From positions 149,857 through 213,856 of the forward strand of contig JAVKOQ010000070.1 in the NCBI GenBank assembly GCA_031835245.1: a stretch of 64,000 bases of DNA, given 5' to 3'. The stretch is from Balamuthia mandrillaris. Its lineage: Eukaryota > Discosea > Longamoebia > Balamuthiidae. Below are positions 30,506 to 43,400 of the stretch, in pieces (position 1 is the first letter of the stretch; each line of letters starts with the position of its first letter). Below the pieces are notes generated by a model. The model made no database searches. It saw only the letters and a list, made by a program, of their open reading frames with translations, and was not told the DNA's origin. A program made the translations under genes and the position numbers.

Positions 30506-31729
30506 ATGATAAAAATCGAAATTAAAGATGTAAAAGATGGTGTGTTACACACAGAATTTGGAAATGCTAATTTAGGTGGTAAATACAAAAATACAGTTAG
30601 TTTTCCTTTAAAATGAAGCAAAGTTAAAGGGGCTAAGTCATACGCTATTACTTTAATTGATCTAGAAGCAACAGGAGCTATGGGAATTATTTTTATTCAC
30701 TGAGTAGCTGCTAATATTAAAACCAATAAACTAGGATGGGATTTTTCATTTCAAAATAGGGATAAAATTTTTCAATTTGAAAATAGTTTAACAAATAAAG
30801 CAACAAAATATTTACTCCAAGCACTTTATAATGACCATCCAAACGGTGTTTATTTTGGTCCATTTCCTCCTGATCAAGATCATAACTATGAACTACGTGT
30901 TTATGCTTTAAATGTAGAAGACATTTTTTTAACAAATCCTGAATTAAAAAAGATGGATTTATTTTATGATGATTTTTTAAATTTAATCGCTAACAAAGTA
31001 ATTGATCAAGGTTTTACTACCTTTTTATATCGTGCAAAAACAAAAATGAATCAAGATTATCATCTAGAGCAATTAAATCTTAGCCAAAAACAATTAAACG
31101 CTCCGTTAGCAAAAGATCAGCAAAACTTTTTTGCTACTGAAAAAATAATAGATTTTGCCATATTCTCTGATTCCTTTAGCAAAATTGGTGATGATACCTA
31201 CTTATTAGAAACAAAAAACGTAATGAATTTATCTAAAGAAGCTCAATTTCAAGCTGAGGAATTAGTGTTAAAATGAAACAAACTCAATGATGTTAAAGAA
31301 TATGTCATCATACTTTATAGCACAGCTGAAAATACAACTCTTGGCGTCTCACTTGTTAAATGAGTAAAAGTAGGAATTAAAACATCAGATTTTGCAAATG
31401 ATCTCATTGTTTCTTCACAAGCTAAAGAAAATGTAAAAATTTCTACTTCTTTTGCTTCAATTAGTTTGGCTAATATTGCAAAAGCAGCGCAATTAGATCC
31501 AAAAGCATTTGATTCAATTTTAAATGGATATGGATTAGCATATATTCCATCACTTTCAAATAATCAAGGAAACCATCTTCTAAAAGTTTATGGTTTAAAT
31601 CAAGAAATCGATTGATTACAATATCAACAAGAATTAAATCGGGAGTTAAATTTAGCGGATGTATATAGGAAAATTAAATCCAAAGTAATCGCTAAATCAG
31701 AAAAAGTAATCAAAATTAAACAATATTAA
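30506..31729 (+). CDS. Double PEBP (YbhB/YbcL, Raf kinase inhibitor-like) domain protein
   Basis: A 407-residue cytoplasmic protein. The first half contains the PEBP pattern FPLKWSKVKGAKSYAITL, a D near the end of that strand, then FIHWVAANI and YFGPFPPD...YELRVYAL, as in YbhB/YbcL proteins. The second half repeats the layout in diverged form (LVLKWNKLNDVKEYVIIL ... GVSLVKWVKVGI), suggesting an internal duplication. I chose ATG 30506; an in-frame ATG at 30419 adds 29 residues with no ribosome binding site. Function is unknown; PEBP proteins bind phosphorylated ligands or small anions in other systems. It ends at a strong terminator. Confidence 0.72.
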
Positions 31730-31733
31730 TACA

Positions 31734-31769
31734 AAAAATTACTCTCTTAAAAATATGAGAGTAATTTTT
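31734..31769 (+). terminator. PEBP gene terminator
   Basis: Stem AAAAATTACTCTC / GAGAGTAATTTTT with a 10-base loop, 4 bases after the stop. Confidence 0.88.
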
Positions 31770-31850
31770 ATTTTTTAAATAATGAATTGCTCAAAATCCT
31801 TCATTTTCTTCATTGATTTTGTTTTTGTGTGTGAATTGATACGGAGGAAA

Positions 31851-32774
31851 ATGAAAAAATTAGATATACTATTTCATCAATATTTTAAAAACTGAATATA
31901 TTTGTATAAAAAAGATTCTATAAGATCAATTAGCTTTCAAAAATATCAAACTACATTGGATTGAATTCTTAAATTAGCTCCTGATCTAAAACTAAAAGAA
32001 ATTGATAGATACAAATATCAAGAAATTTTAAATACGTATGCAAAAGATCATGAAAAATCAACAACACTTGATTTTCATCATCATATTAAAAGAGTTTTAC
32101 TCGATGCTTTTGAAGATGGATTTATTAAAAAAGATCCAACTAGAAATGTTGTAATCAAAGGCAAAACACCAGCTAAAAAAAGGCCGAAGTTTTTAAGTTT
32201 ATTTCAACTACAATTGTTATTAAAAACTCTTGATTTAAGAACAACAATTAACTATGATTGATTAATTTTATTAATTGCTAAAACAGGACTTAGATACTCT
32301 GAAGCAATTGCCGTTACACCTGCTGATTTTGATTTTACAAAGCAAATTTTAAACATTTCAAAAACTTGAAATTACAAAGAAGACGGTGGTTTTCTTCCAA
32401 CTAAAAACAAATCTTCTATAAGAAAAATACCGCTTGATTGACAAACTTGTTCACAATTTTCAACTTTAGTTGCTAATCTACCACAAAATCAGCCTATTTT
32501 TTTATTTAATCACAAAATTTTTAATTCAACAATTAATGAAATACTACATAAAAAATGTTCTTCAGTTAACATCCCACAAATTTCTTTACATGGATTAAGA
32601 CACACTCATGCTTCTATTTTACTCTACGCTGGTGTTTCTATTGCTTCGGTAGCTAAACGTTTAGGTCACGCAAGTATGAACACAACAGAAAGAGTTTATT
32701 TACATATAATTAATGAATTAGAAAGCAAAGATATCGACATAGTAATGCGTTCTATTTCAACACTAATTAACTAA
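31851..32774 (+). CDS. Tyrosine recombinase (XerC/D-like)
   Basis: A 307-residue phage-integrase family recombinase. It has an N-terminal SAM-like DNA-binding domain (about residues 10-100) and a catalytic domain with R148 (TGLRYSEA), H247 and R250 (HGLRHTHAS), H273 (RLGHAS) and the nucleophile Y283 (ERVYLHI). The active-site set is complete. GGAGG precedes the ATG. It is a single gene with its own leader, not part of a visible prophage or integrative element. In mycoplasmas such enzymes act in chromosome resolution or in surface-gene inversion; no inverted recombination sites are evident here. Confidence 0.85.
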
Positions 32775-32800
32775 TATTAATAAAATCAATTCACGCAATA

Positions 32801-32830
32801 GAAAAACAAAAGGAAACCCTTTTGTTTTTC
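32801..32830. terminator. Bidirectional terminator between recombinase and pepF
   Basis: Perfect 13-bp stem GAAAAACAAAAGG / CCTTTTGTTTTTC with loop AAAC, between two convergent genes. Confidence 0.85.
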
Positions 32831-32834
32831 TAAA

Positions 32835-34664
32835 TTATTTGCTTGTAAATAGTTTTTTACCTAATTTTATATATTCTTCAATATTTTTATTAAAAACAGC
32901 AAAAGCTTGTTGGTAAATCTTATCATCATCTAAATCTACTCCTGCGTCTTTTAAGATCAATGCAGGTCAATTAGATCCTCCAGCTGATAAGAATTTAGCA
33001 ATATATTGTTCAAGAGCTTTGGTTCCTTGTTCTTTATATTTTTGAAAAAATACATTAGCTACGATAAAACCAATTGCATATTTGTAAACATAATATCCAT
33101 AATAAAAATGAGGAACAATTACTGAATAAATATTTTGTGGTTGATTAAGTTTGTGTTTTTGTTTATTTGTTTCATATTGGTTTAAAACATTAACATAAAC
33201 TTTTTCCATTTCACTATAGGAGTTAATTGGAACCCCTTGATCTACTAGATTGTAAAGTTCGTATTCAAATTGTGCTCATTGAGTTTGTTTAATTACTGTT
33301 TGGTAAAAATCTGAAATTGCTTCTTCTAAAAGACTAAATTTAACTTTATTGTCTTTAGTATTTGAAATTACGTAATCATTTAACATCAATTCGTTAAAAA
33401 TTGAAGCTATTTCAGCTAAAAAGATAGGATAACTAGCTTGGGCATACGGTAGTGATTTATCAGAATAATATGAATGCATAGAATGTCCTAATTCATGAGC
33501 TAATGTTGAAACTGAATTAAAACTAAAATCAAAGTTCATTAAAATATATTTTTTATTTACTCCATATGTTCCACCAATTGAATAAGCGCCACTTACTTTG
33601 TTATTCACATTGTAATAATCAACTCATCTTTTTTCAAAGGCTTCTGTAACTACTTTTTTATACTCAGAACCCAAAGGTGAAATTGCTTTTAAAACAAAAT
33701 CTTGTGCTTCTTTTACTGTGTAGTTTTGTTTGATTTTGACCAATGGTACCAAATTATCTCAAGGTCTTAAATTTTTGTTGAATCTAGCTTTAAAAAAGCT
33801 TTTTTTCGCAGCTCTGAACTTATTTACTCCTTTTGCATTTGCTTGCACATTTTTAAAAAGTTTTTCTAATAAAGATTTAGAAATTTTATCAGGATAAATG
33901 CAATACTCAACTAATGAAGGATAATTTCTAATTTTAGCTTCGGTAGATATTTTTTTAACATGTTGGTACAAAAGTGAAGAATAAGTTTCTTTGTGAACTA
34001 AATATCCTTGTAAATAATTTTTATAAGCTTGTTCTCTGACATATTCGTCTTTGTTTTTTAACAATTTGCTATAAGTTGAAATAGTAAGTGGAAGAGATTT
34101 TTGTTGCCTTGTTTTTACTGATTTAAATTTAGTTTCAGAGTTGTTTAAAATTGAAAAAGTAGAATCTAATTCAATGTTTCCAAAAGAAGTTTTAGATAAA
34201 TACTCTTCTACTTCATCTGCTAATTTATGTTTTTTAGATTCAATTAAAAAATCAATTTTCTTTTTGTAAATTTTAACTTCTTCATTATCTTTTCAACTCA
34301 TAACTTTGTCAATATTTTGAAAAAATAAATTTTCCACCGAACCTAATTGTGATTCAAATTGTGAAATTTTATAACTAAATTCACCAAAATATTTGTTAAA
34401 AAGCGGATCAACTAAATTGGTATTTAATTTATTAGAAATATAATTGTGTAATTTGTTTGTAAAAATAGAAAAATCTTCAAAAACTTTTGTGTATTCTAAA
34501 AAGTTTTTAGCTGAATCAAATTGAGTATCTTTTTTTGCTAATATTTGTTCTTTATAAATATCTATTTGCTTGAGATGTTCTTCAACTGATTTATTTTCTA
34601 GTAAATCTTCTAAATCAAAACGATATTTTAAAGGAATGTCTTCATATTTTTTATATGTTTTCAT
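32835..34664 (-). CDS. pepF: Oligoendopeptidase F (first paralogue)
   Basis: A 609-residue M3-family zinc metallopeptidase that cleaves oligopeptides in the cytoplasm. The zinc motif [13 protein letters not shown] gives H390, E391 and H394, and the downstream AEIASIFNE motif supplies the third ligand. It begins [22 protein letters not shown], as PepF proteins do. TGA codons are Trp, and I found no TAA or TAG in frame. It lies downstream of oppA behind a terminator. A close paralogue of nearly the same length lies at the other end of the opp region, so peptides imported by Opp are likely substrates of both. Confidence 0.93.
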
Positions 34665-34706
34665 AATTTACTCTTTCTTTTTGTTTTTAAAATTTTACTA
34701 AATAAT

Positions 34707-34742
34707 AAAAACTAATCAAGGAATTTTTCTTGATTAGTTTTT
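34707..34742. terminator. Terminator between pepF and oppA
   Basis: Stem AAAAACTAATCAAG / CTTGATTAGTTTTT with an 8-base loop; terminates the opp transcript on the minus strand just before pepF. Confidence 0.85.
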
Positions 34743-34764
34743 GTTTTAATGAGGAATTTTATAC

Positions 34765-37470
34765 TTAATTATTTGCTTCTACAGGTAAACCTTTTGTATT
34801 ATTATTAATATCAAAAGCAAATTGGAGTGAGAAGGTAAATGTTCTTCCGACACCTCTTAGTCGAGAAATTGTTCAGTAAGTATCTACTTCCATCAATGGT
34901 ACAATTGGAGCACTTTCTCTTAATATTTTTTCAAATACAGCAATTAATTTAAAGACTTCAATTGAGTTTCACCCTTCACTTTTTTCTTCAGGAGTAAATA
35001 CTCCGTTAAAAAAGGCATTGACTCTTTCGTTGTAATCAGTAGTAGATTCTGAAAAAATTGGATTTGTGATTACATTACCGTTTATATCTGTTGCATAAAC
35101 TGGTTTTGAATCTTTGTATTGTTTAATTACTGGTTTAGTTTTTACTTTTTTGGTTTTTGGATCGATTTCCATTTTTCTTGTAATTAATTCTTTGAATTTA
35201 GATAAAAATTTACCTTCAATTTCTAAACGTTTTACTACTTCTTCTTGTTGTTGTTTAGTAAGTGACATTCATCAATTTTGATAAGTAAATGAAGAAGAAG
35301 GATTGTAAACTAAACCATTGAATTTATTATCTTCTGGGTTAATTTCATCAGCTGTAAAAAATGCAGTTATATAACCTTGTGCTGTAGAACCAAAAGTATC
35401 AAAGTTTTGTGTTGTAAGATCAAAATCACCACTAATTATTCTTTCTTTGTAAATATTTTCAGGCAGAGCAACTATATCAACATCAATAAATTTATTAAAT
35501 GCTCGATTTATTTGATCTTGGATTCCAATTGCAATTCCGGTTTGACTAGCTCCTGAATAAATAAATTCTAGTTTTATTTGTTTTAAATTTGGATGTTTTG
35601 CTTTGAATCTATTCAAGTAAAAATTAGCTGTTTTTACATCATATGAAGGATCTTTACGTGAGACGTTTTCAAAATTATAACTTTTAGCTAAGCGATCAAT
35701 AAAAGGTAGTGATTGAATTGGGAATTCTTTTTGTTTTCCATTTTCAACGTATTCAGTTTTAAAAGTTTGTCCATCAAAAAATGTTTCAAGATTAATTCCA
35801 CGTTCTGTTTTTGCTTGACCAAAAGCTGTTCAAGTTGTAACTCCAAATGAAGAATCCAACTGTGATAATTTAAGCATAGCTTCACGATTAATGGCGTAAT
35901 AGATAGCTTTTCTTAAATCAGGGTCTTGTAAATAACTATTTCCTCTTTTAGAATGATCTAAATTAAATTGCAGAGCAATGGTTCCATATCCTTGGGATTT
36001 TTCCATGTATTTTCTACTTGCTAACTCAGATCAAAATCTCTTTTGAAAAACTGGTGAAATTTGTGAAAAAGCAATATAACCATCAGAGAATAAGTTAGAT
36101 ACTAATTCAGGTTGATCAGCAAAAAAGACTTTGACTTCATCAGGAACAGTTTTATCAGCTGAATAATAAGAAGCTCTTTTAGTTAAAAGCATATTTCCTT
36201 GTGGACCTAGTTTTAAATCTTTAATATCAAAAGGTCCATTTCAAAGAAATTTAGAAAGTTCTGATCCTAAGTCATCTCTGTTTTTTAAATCATATTCAAC
36301 AAATTTTCTATTAATTGGTAAAAGTAAAGAAGAAGTTATTACTCTAGCGTATAAATCGGTTAATGACTTTGGTGCTGAATCTTCAAATTCAATTCTTAAA
36401 TCATACTCATCAGCTGCAAAAGCATCATATTTTGGAGTAAGTTCTGGACCATCAAATTCTTGTAATGGATCTAAAAATGGGTTTTTAGTTAGTGTTTTTG
36501 TAACTTGTTGGCCTTTATCATTTAAAAAGGAAATTTGTGTTGAATTAACAGAAAATGAAGGATTTAATGCTTTATTGTCTTTTAAAATTGTTCTTATTTC
36601 TTGATTGGAGAATTCATTGAAAATTCTTCCTGTATAAAGACCTATTGATCTTGCAATAGTTTGCATTTTTTTAACTAATTCTTCATCACCTTTGTTTTCA
36701 GATTGAAAAATTGGTTGGGATTGATCCTCGACAATTTGTCCTTCTTCATTTTTTATGAATCTTCTTCTACCAAAAGGATTTTTATAAATAATTCCAAATT
36801 GTTTTAAGTAATCATTTTGCACATCTCTCATTGCTCTGACATTTTTAATATCCATATTTAAGAGCTCATTTAATCTAGTTGAAGCTGTGTTGGTATCTAC
36901 GATGTATAAAATAGTATCAATAAAATCTTGTGCTTTTACTGGATCACCGTTTGATCATTTAGAAGCACCTTTGTTTAAATGTGATAAAAAAGTAACGTAC
37001 TTATTTTCAGAGTTTTGAACTCCAATAAATGAAGGGGAATTTTGCCCAGAAGGAGCTAAAACTCCTGTGGTAACTCCAAAATTAGCAATTGGATAACTAC
37101 TTCCTTGATCAGTAATAGCGTCTCTATTTTTTAAAATTTTTGAACCCACTGTTTCTGGAACACTACTTTTGTAGTTTTCAAAAGTAATAGTTGGTAATTT
37201 TAAAATATTTCCAATTGCGGTGTTAGCAGCTGGTGCTGTTTTTACTAAACCTTCAACTAATGATGGCATTATTTTAAATGTAGCATTAGATTTTATATAG
37301 TTTAAAGTGTTAATAGGAGGTATAGAAATTCCAAAAGATGCTAATTCTTTCTTTGCATCAGAAGAGTTAAAGTTATTAGTTTCACTAGCAAGAGAACAAG
37401 CAAGAGCTACCAAAGGCGAAAAAAGCAAAGAAGATGATAGTAATAATTTAATTTTGTTTGATTTTTTCAT
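34765..37470 (-). CDS. oppA: OppA-type peptide-binding lipoprotein
   Basis: A 901-residue lipoprotein at the end of the opp gene set. The N-terminus MKKSNKIKLLLSSSLLFSPL, with lipobox ALAC (Cys25), is a lipoprotein signal. The long body contains the SBP_bac_5-like pattern of extracellular solute-binding proteins, including a region of deduced domain I (DLRIEFEDSAPKSLTDLYAR) and a C-terminal segment with AIGIQDQINRAF and DFDLTTQNFDTFGSTAQGY. Large OppA proteins of about 900 residues are usual in mycoplasmas. It should capture peptides outside the cell for OppBCDF. It starts 14 bases after the stop of the PDxFFG gene; the frame was checked and is intact. Confidence 0.85.
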
Positions 37471-37484
37471 ATTGATTCCTTTTT

Positions 37485-40400
37485 TTAACTAAATTGACTC
37501 TTAATTGTTATGAAGTATTGATTATCTTTGGTTTTTTCTATATAAACTGGAGCTTGTGTATAAATTTTTCCATTTTCTGCTAAGTAAGTTGTATCCGCTG
37601 GTAAATGTAATAAACCTTTTAACTCATTTTTGTTTTTATCTGCAAAGAAAATTCTTAATCTTTTTTCGCCTTTAACACCTGGATTAATTAAAGCATTAGA
37701 AAAAGTAGATAAAATGGATCAGTTAGTTACTCAAGAAGCATATCCTTCATCTTTTAATGTTCATTTAGAAGATTCATCTGCTTGACGTTTAAAGTAGAAA
37801 ATGTTGTTTGTGTTTTCTTTTTGTACTTTTAAGAAATATCTTTGACCAGTAGTTGGATCTTCAAAAGCTAAGTATTCAAGCTTGTCATTATCAGCTAAAG
37901 TGTTGTATCCTCAAAATGCAATTTGATCTCTTAAATGATCTCTTCAAAGTGAAGAAATTGTTTGTCTTCCTATACCTTGTGATTCTAATGTATAGTATCA
38001 AACAGCAGAAGCTCTATCTGTTACTTTGTTACCTTTGAGATCTTTAATACTTATGTTGTCATCTTTAATACTTTCACGATTTTCATCATAAATTTGTCAA
38101 TCAAGTACTTTTCTTTGGAAACGATCTTTGAAGAACCCATTATTTGAATAATTAGTAAATCCAATGTAGTTTTCTAATCTTACATATTGTTGAGTTGATC
38201 TATTTAGTCTTACTTTTGGCCCAACTCCACTATATGCATTATCTTGTGCAAAGGGTCCATAGAAAGTTTTTCAAAGGCTATCTAATGCTGAAACTGTTGG
38301 AGTAATATATTTGTTAACTTGATCAGAAGCTATTGCATCTATTTTACTGATTTCTTCATCGGTTTCTTGAGTTTGTTTTTGAATTTCTTTTTTAATATCT
38401 AAAATTTTAGCTTTTTTATCATCATCTAATCATTCGTAGTTATCTCATTTTGCATTTTTAAATGCTTCTAATTTGTTTTTTTGTTCTTGAGTTTGTTCTG
38501 ATTGTCTTTTTGAAATAGCTGCTTCTATAAGTACTTGTTTATCTTGTGCTGCAGCTCTGTAAATTTTTGCTAAATCTGCATATTGTTTATTTAAATCTGA
38601 TTCAAACATATGAACATAAAAGTTAGCAATGGATGGATTAGATGTAAAATCATAACCTAAACCTTTTCCTTGTGATAGAGAAACAGGATTTGTATATGAT
38701 TGAAGTCATTTTTTAGAAAAACTTGGATCAACAAAGAACTCATAACCTGTATTTTTTTCAGAAAATCCATTTAAATATGAAGGGATATTATTTAATGTAG
38801 TAGTTGAAGGAAGATAAGTTGTTTGTACTAAATCTCTAGTTAGTGATTCTGCATAATTATAAACATAATCAGAGAAGAAATCGCTTACTCTATTTTCAAA
38901 TCTTGATGAATTAAATTTATCTATTGAGCTAAAGTTCAGATCAGTTGTGAAATATCTTGTTGAATCAGCTAATTCTCTATATCATTGATTTTTAGTTGCT
39001 AAATTTGAATATGTAAATAAATCTTTGGTTCCTATTAAATATTGAAGTTCAAATAATCTAGCATTGGAGATATCAATATTTTTATCTTTTAAATAACGTG
39101 ATAATAATCTATTAATTCTTGATTTTGAAGCGTCATCTTTTTCTATATTAGATTTTAAAATACTTGCAGTATCTAAATTTAAAGAATTAGTAGTATCAAT
39201 TTGTGAAATGTAATCAATTCCGATTCTACTTTGGCTTGCTAATGCTTCTTGAAGTTGTAAAATAGAAGGGTCAACGTTATACATTGTATCTATTCCATTA
39301 GATGCAAGTGCTTCACCTCTGCTTAAATCTATAGTGTTAAATCCACTATAACCTACATTAGATAAGAATAATTGATCAATATTTTTATTTGTGAATTTGT
39401 TATTTTTAATTAATAAATTAAATGAAGATTTTTCAAATTTATCCATTAATTCATTTGCAGTATTTTGCACCATATCTTCAAGTTCTTCATCTGTTTTATC
39501 ACTAAGAACTAATTTTAATTTTGCAAGTAATTCTGCTTTAGTTTTTATTGTAAAATCACCATTAAATAGAGGTTTTTTCTCTTGTTCTAAAATATAGTTG
39601 TATAAATCAAATTTAGTAAGGGCATAATCTACATCTCAAGTACGATATAGTTCTTGATTATCATCTTGAGCTATTCTAAATTTATAAACATCAATTGAAA
39701 TAAAATCTATAAATGAAGCCAAAGTTGTAAAGACTGTTTGTTGTTCATTTTCTTTGTTTTTAACAAAAAAGTTTTTGTCAAAAAATTCTTCTTTATCTCA
39801 ATTATCTAGATAAATTTTAGATTTATCAAGAACGGTTTTACCATTTTCTACTTTAGATTTAAAGGCAAATTCACCTTTTTGCCCAAAGAATTTAGTAGTT
39901 ATATCTTTGGTGACTTGTTTTCCTGTAGCAGTATCTTTCTTTTTCAATTGGCTTTCTAAAAAATCATAATCAAGATTTAATAATTGTCACAATGAAGATT
40001 TAAGAATGGAAATTTCTGTTCTTGAAGTTTCTGTTCTAGGCGCAGTATAAGTAGCATCTAAAATAATTTTGGCATTTGAAGATTTTAATTTTACTAAGTA
40101 ATCATATTTTGGATTTTGATAATACTCATTATCTCCTATTTTAATTACTTTTGCCATTGGCATAGAAGCACTTGTTAGTGATAGTAATTGCTGTCTTCTT
40201 CTTTCTCCTAAACTATAATATTTGAAATATTCTTTTAATAAATTAAGGAAAAATTCAACATCTTTTTTATCTAAATCTTTATTTGTAGCATTGTTATGGA
40301 TTTTTACAGAATCTAAAACTTTATCTGCAACTATGTCAAATATGCTTGATAAATCTAAGAAGTTTCTATAAATTGATAAACTTGTATTAAGTTCACCATA

Positions 40401-43400
40401 TTGAGTACCTTTCAATTTACTGTTAATGTTGTCTATAACTTTAGATTCAATAACTGATCTTTGTTGACGTGCTATAAATAAAATTAGATTCATTAATTTG
40501 TAAAATGAAGAACTTCTTAATGAAACTAAATCACTAAGATTAGCAAATAAATCTTTTTCTTTTGCATCTGAGTAAAAACTATCTTGTTTTATTAAGTTTT
40601 TTTGTTCTGGAGTTAACTTATTAAATGCTTCATCATTATAGTAACCATATTTGAGTTTAAAAGCATTTAAATCAAATACTTTACCTTTTTCATCTTTATT
40701 TCTAAAGTCAATTTGATCACTTTGTGGATATGAATAATTAGAATTATTTCCTAATTTAGTTCTGTAATCTTTAGTAAATGAATCAAAATTAACTTCAACA
40801 TTAGTTTTTGGATTAATTCGGCCACTTAGATTATAGTAATAGTAATAAATGAGCTTTATATATTCATCTTTAACAGTTTTATTTTGTGAATTACGTACTC
40901 CTGCTATTCTTGATTCTACTACATCTTGAACTTCTTTAGTTAAATCTAAAGTTGAGTTATTGAGTTTGCTTAAATCAAGACTAAAAGTTAAATTTTTTTC
41001 TTTTGTGTCTTTAAAATCGTCATAAGAATAGAAAAATTCTCTAAGGTTACCATTTAAAAACTGGCTTAAAAAAGTTCAATATTTACTTGCATTTGCTGGA
41101 TTTTTAGAATTAGCAACTCCATCGCTAGTTTTAAAGTTTCATGTGGAAATGCTTGATGATGTATCTCATCCATTATTTTCATATTTTTTTATTAATTTGG
41201 AATTAAATGAACTTGTTAATTTATCAATTGCTTTTTTTAATTCTGAATAAGATGTTGGATCATCAAAAGTGTTTATATCAATTAAAGGTCTTCCATTTTT
41301 GTAAAATAATGTTGGTTTAAAGTTTTTAAACTTCATTATTTTTGGATCAGATTCTGAAGGATATGTTTCATATGTTCCTGCAATAATTTGACCTTTGTCA
41401 TCAAATTTAATGATGTTTCCTTTACCATCTACTAAAGATCTGTTGTAAAGATTATTAATATCACTTCCTAAAATATAACTATCCGGCGCTTTACTTAATT
41501 CTTCTAAATTACTGTTATCACCAAAGAGATTATCTTTTATTTCATTAAATAATTTTTGTTTTTGTAAAAAACTTTCTAATTTTTGATTTAACTGTGCTAA
41601 TTTGTCTTGAGCAGCTTTGTTTGTATTTTGATCTTTTGATGCTTTTAATTGTTCATTTTGTTGAGCTATTTGTGCTTGTAAATCACTTACTTCAGTGTTT
41701 ATTGCTAAAAGTAAAACATCTACAATGGATTTGAATTGAAGTAATACTCAATCTTGAGGGAAAAATCCTTCAGGAATTTTTGTTTTACCTGTTCCAGAAG
41801 GTAAAGTTTTATATTGTTGAGATAATAATTCAATATTTTTTTCTAAAGATTCGATTTGTTCTTGAGTAACATTTTCAAATCCTGCTTGTTTATTTTTGGC
41901 TTTTTCTAATAAAGATTTAAGTTGTTGAACTCCATATTTATTAAGATCATCTAAAGTTTCAATTTTAACTTGATCAAAGATTTGCTCCACACTAAGAGAT
42001 TTAACATCAAGATGTCGCTCTAATAAAGTAAGTAATTTTTTAAAATTTTCAGCATTATTTACTAGTGATTGATAAGTAATAAGTTTGGTTTGTAAAGCTA
42101 ATTTAGATAATTGTTCTTGATTATTTGGTTGATTATTTGCTTGGTTTTGTTGATTAGAATTTTGTTGTTTTTGTTCTGCTTCTAGTTTTTTTAACTCAGG
42201 TTGAAACTCTTGTACAAGTTCATCAATTAATGAATTAAATGAAGAAAGATTTGATTTGTAAAACACTGCAAGTGCTCTTTTTACTTTTGCACGATAAATG
42301 GATTTAGCTTGATCTTCAGTAAAATTATTATCCAATTTTGCGCTTGCTACAATGTTAAATTCTTTTTCAAAAATTTGTTTTAAATCATCAAAAGAAATAT
42401 GAAAGGTTTTATCTTGATTTTTTTTGTTTGCTTGAGATAATACTTTATCAAGAAAATCACTTACAAAAGTAGCAAATTTTTCTTTATCTAATTTTTCTTT
42501 AGAAACAGGTGGAGTTAGTTCTAAATCATGCAAGCTAACTTGGGCATTTTGTGCAAAAGAGTCTTTATTAGCAATACGTGAAAGAACTTCATTACCTAAT
42601 TTAAAGTACTCGGAATTTCCTTCGATTTTAGGACTAATTGTTCCTGAATCAAAATCAAATGCGTTTAATAAATATAAATCATATAATTTAAGATTTCTTA
42701 AATCAGCAGCTGTTTTTAAATTTTCAAAAGATTGTAAGTATCTTCTTGCTTTGTTATCGATTAAATCTTCAGTGGGTTCTCCTGGACGAGATCCAAAAAT
42801 ATCTTTTTCTGTTTCTCAACGTTGTGGAATGTCACCTTTTGCTTTGTTAAATGTATAGTTAGAATACAAACCATTAGCTGATGGTTCATATGTTGCATTT
42901 GCACTTCTTATTTTAAGACCAGAAGATCTTGCATCTAGGTAAAGTTGTAAGATATCTTTGTTATATAAACCTTCAGCTGCAATTCCACCACTTGTTAAAG
43001 CAGCAGCTTGAATTGCTTTGGATTTTTCAGAAATATTTTGGGCATATTGAAGTGTTTGGTGATGACCATATTCGTGTTGTCCAACGTATCTTAAATAGTT
43101 TATTCCGGTAGTTTTAAACTTATCTGAACTAGCTTTTAGTAACGAAATGAAAGAAATACGATCTGTTGAATAAAATCCAGTATATTTTCCATCCGCTATT
43201 GAATAAGTTATTTCACCTGTTGTTGGATTAATTGATTTTTCTAAATGTGTGCCGTCAATTTCAGTTGCAACGTATGGATCATTTTCTAAAACTGTATCAA
43301 TTAAACCATCGTAATAATCAAGAAATAGTGTGTAAGTTTTTGTGGGTTTTAAATCAATAATTTCATCATTTTCTTTAATTATTCTTGGAGTTACTCTATC

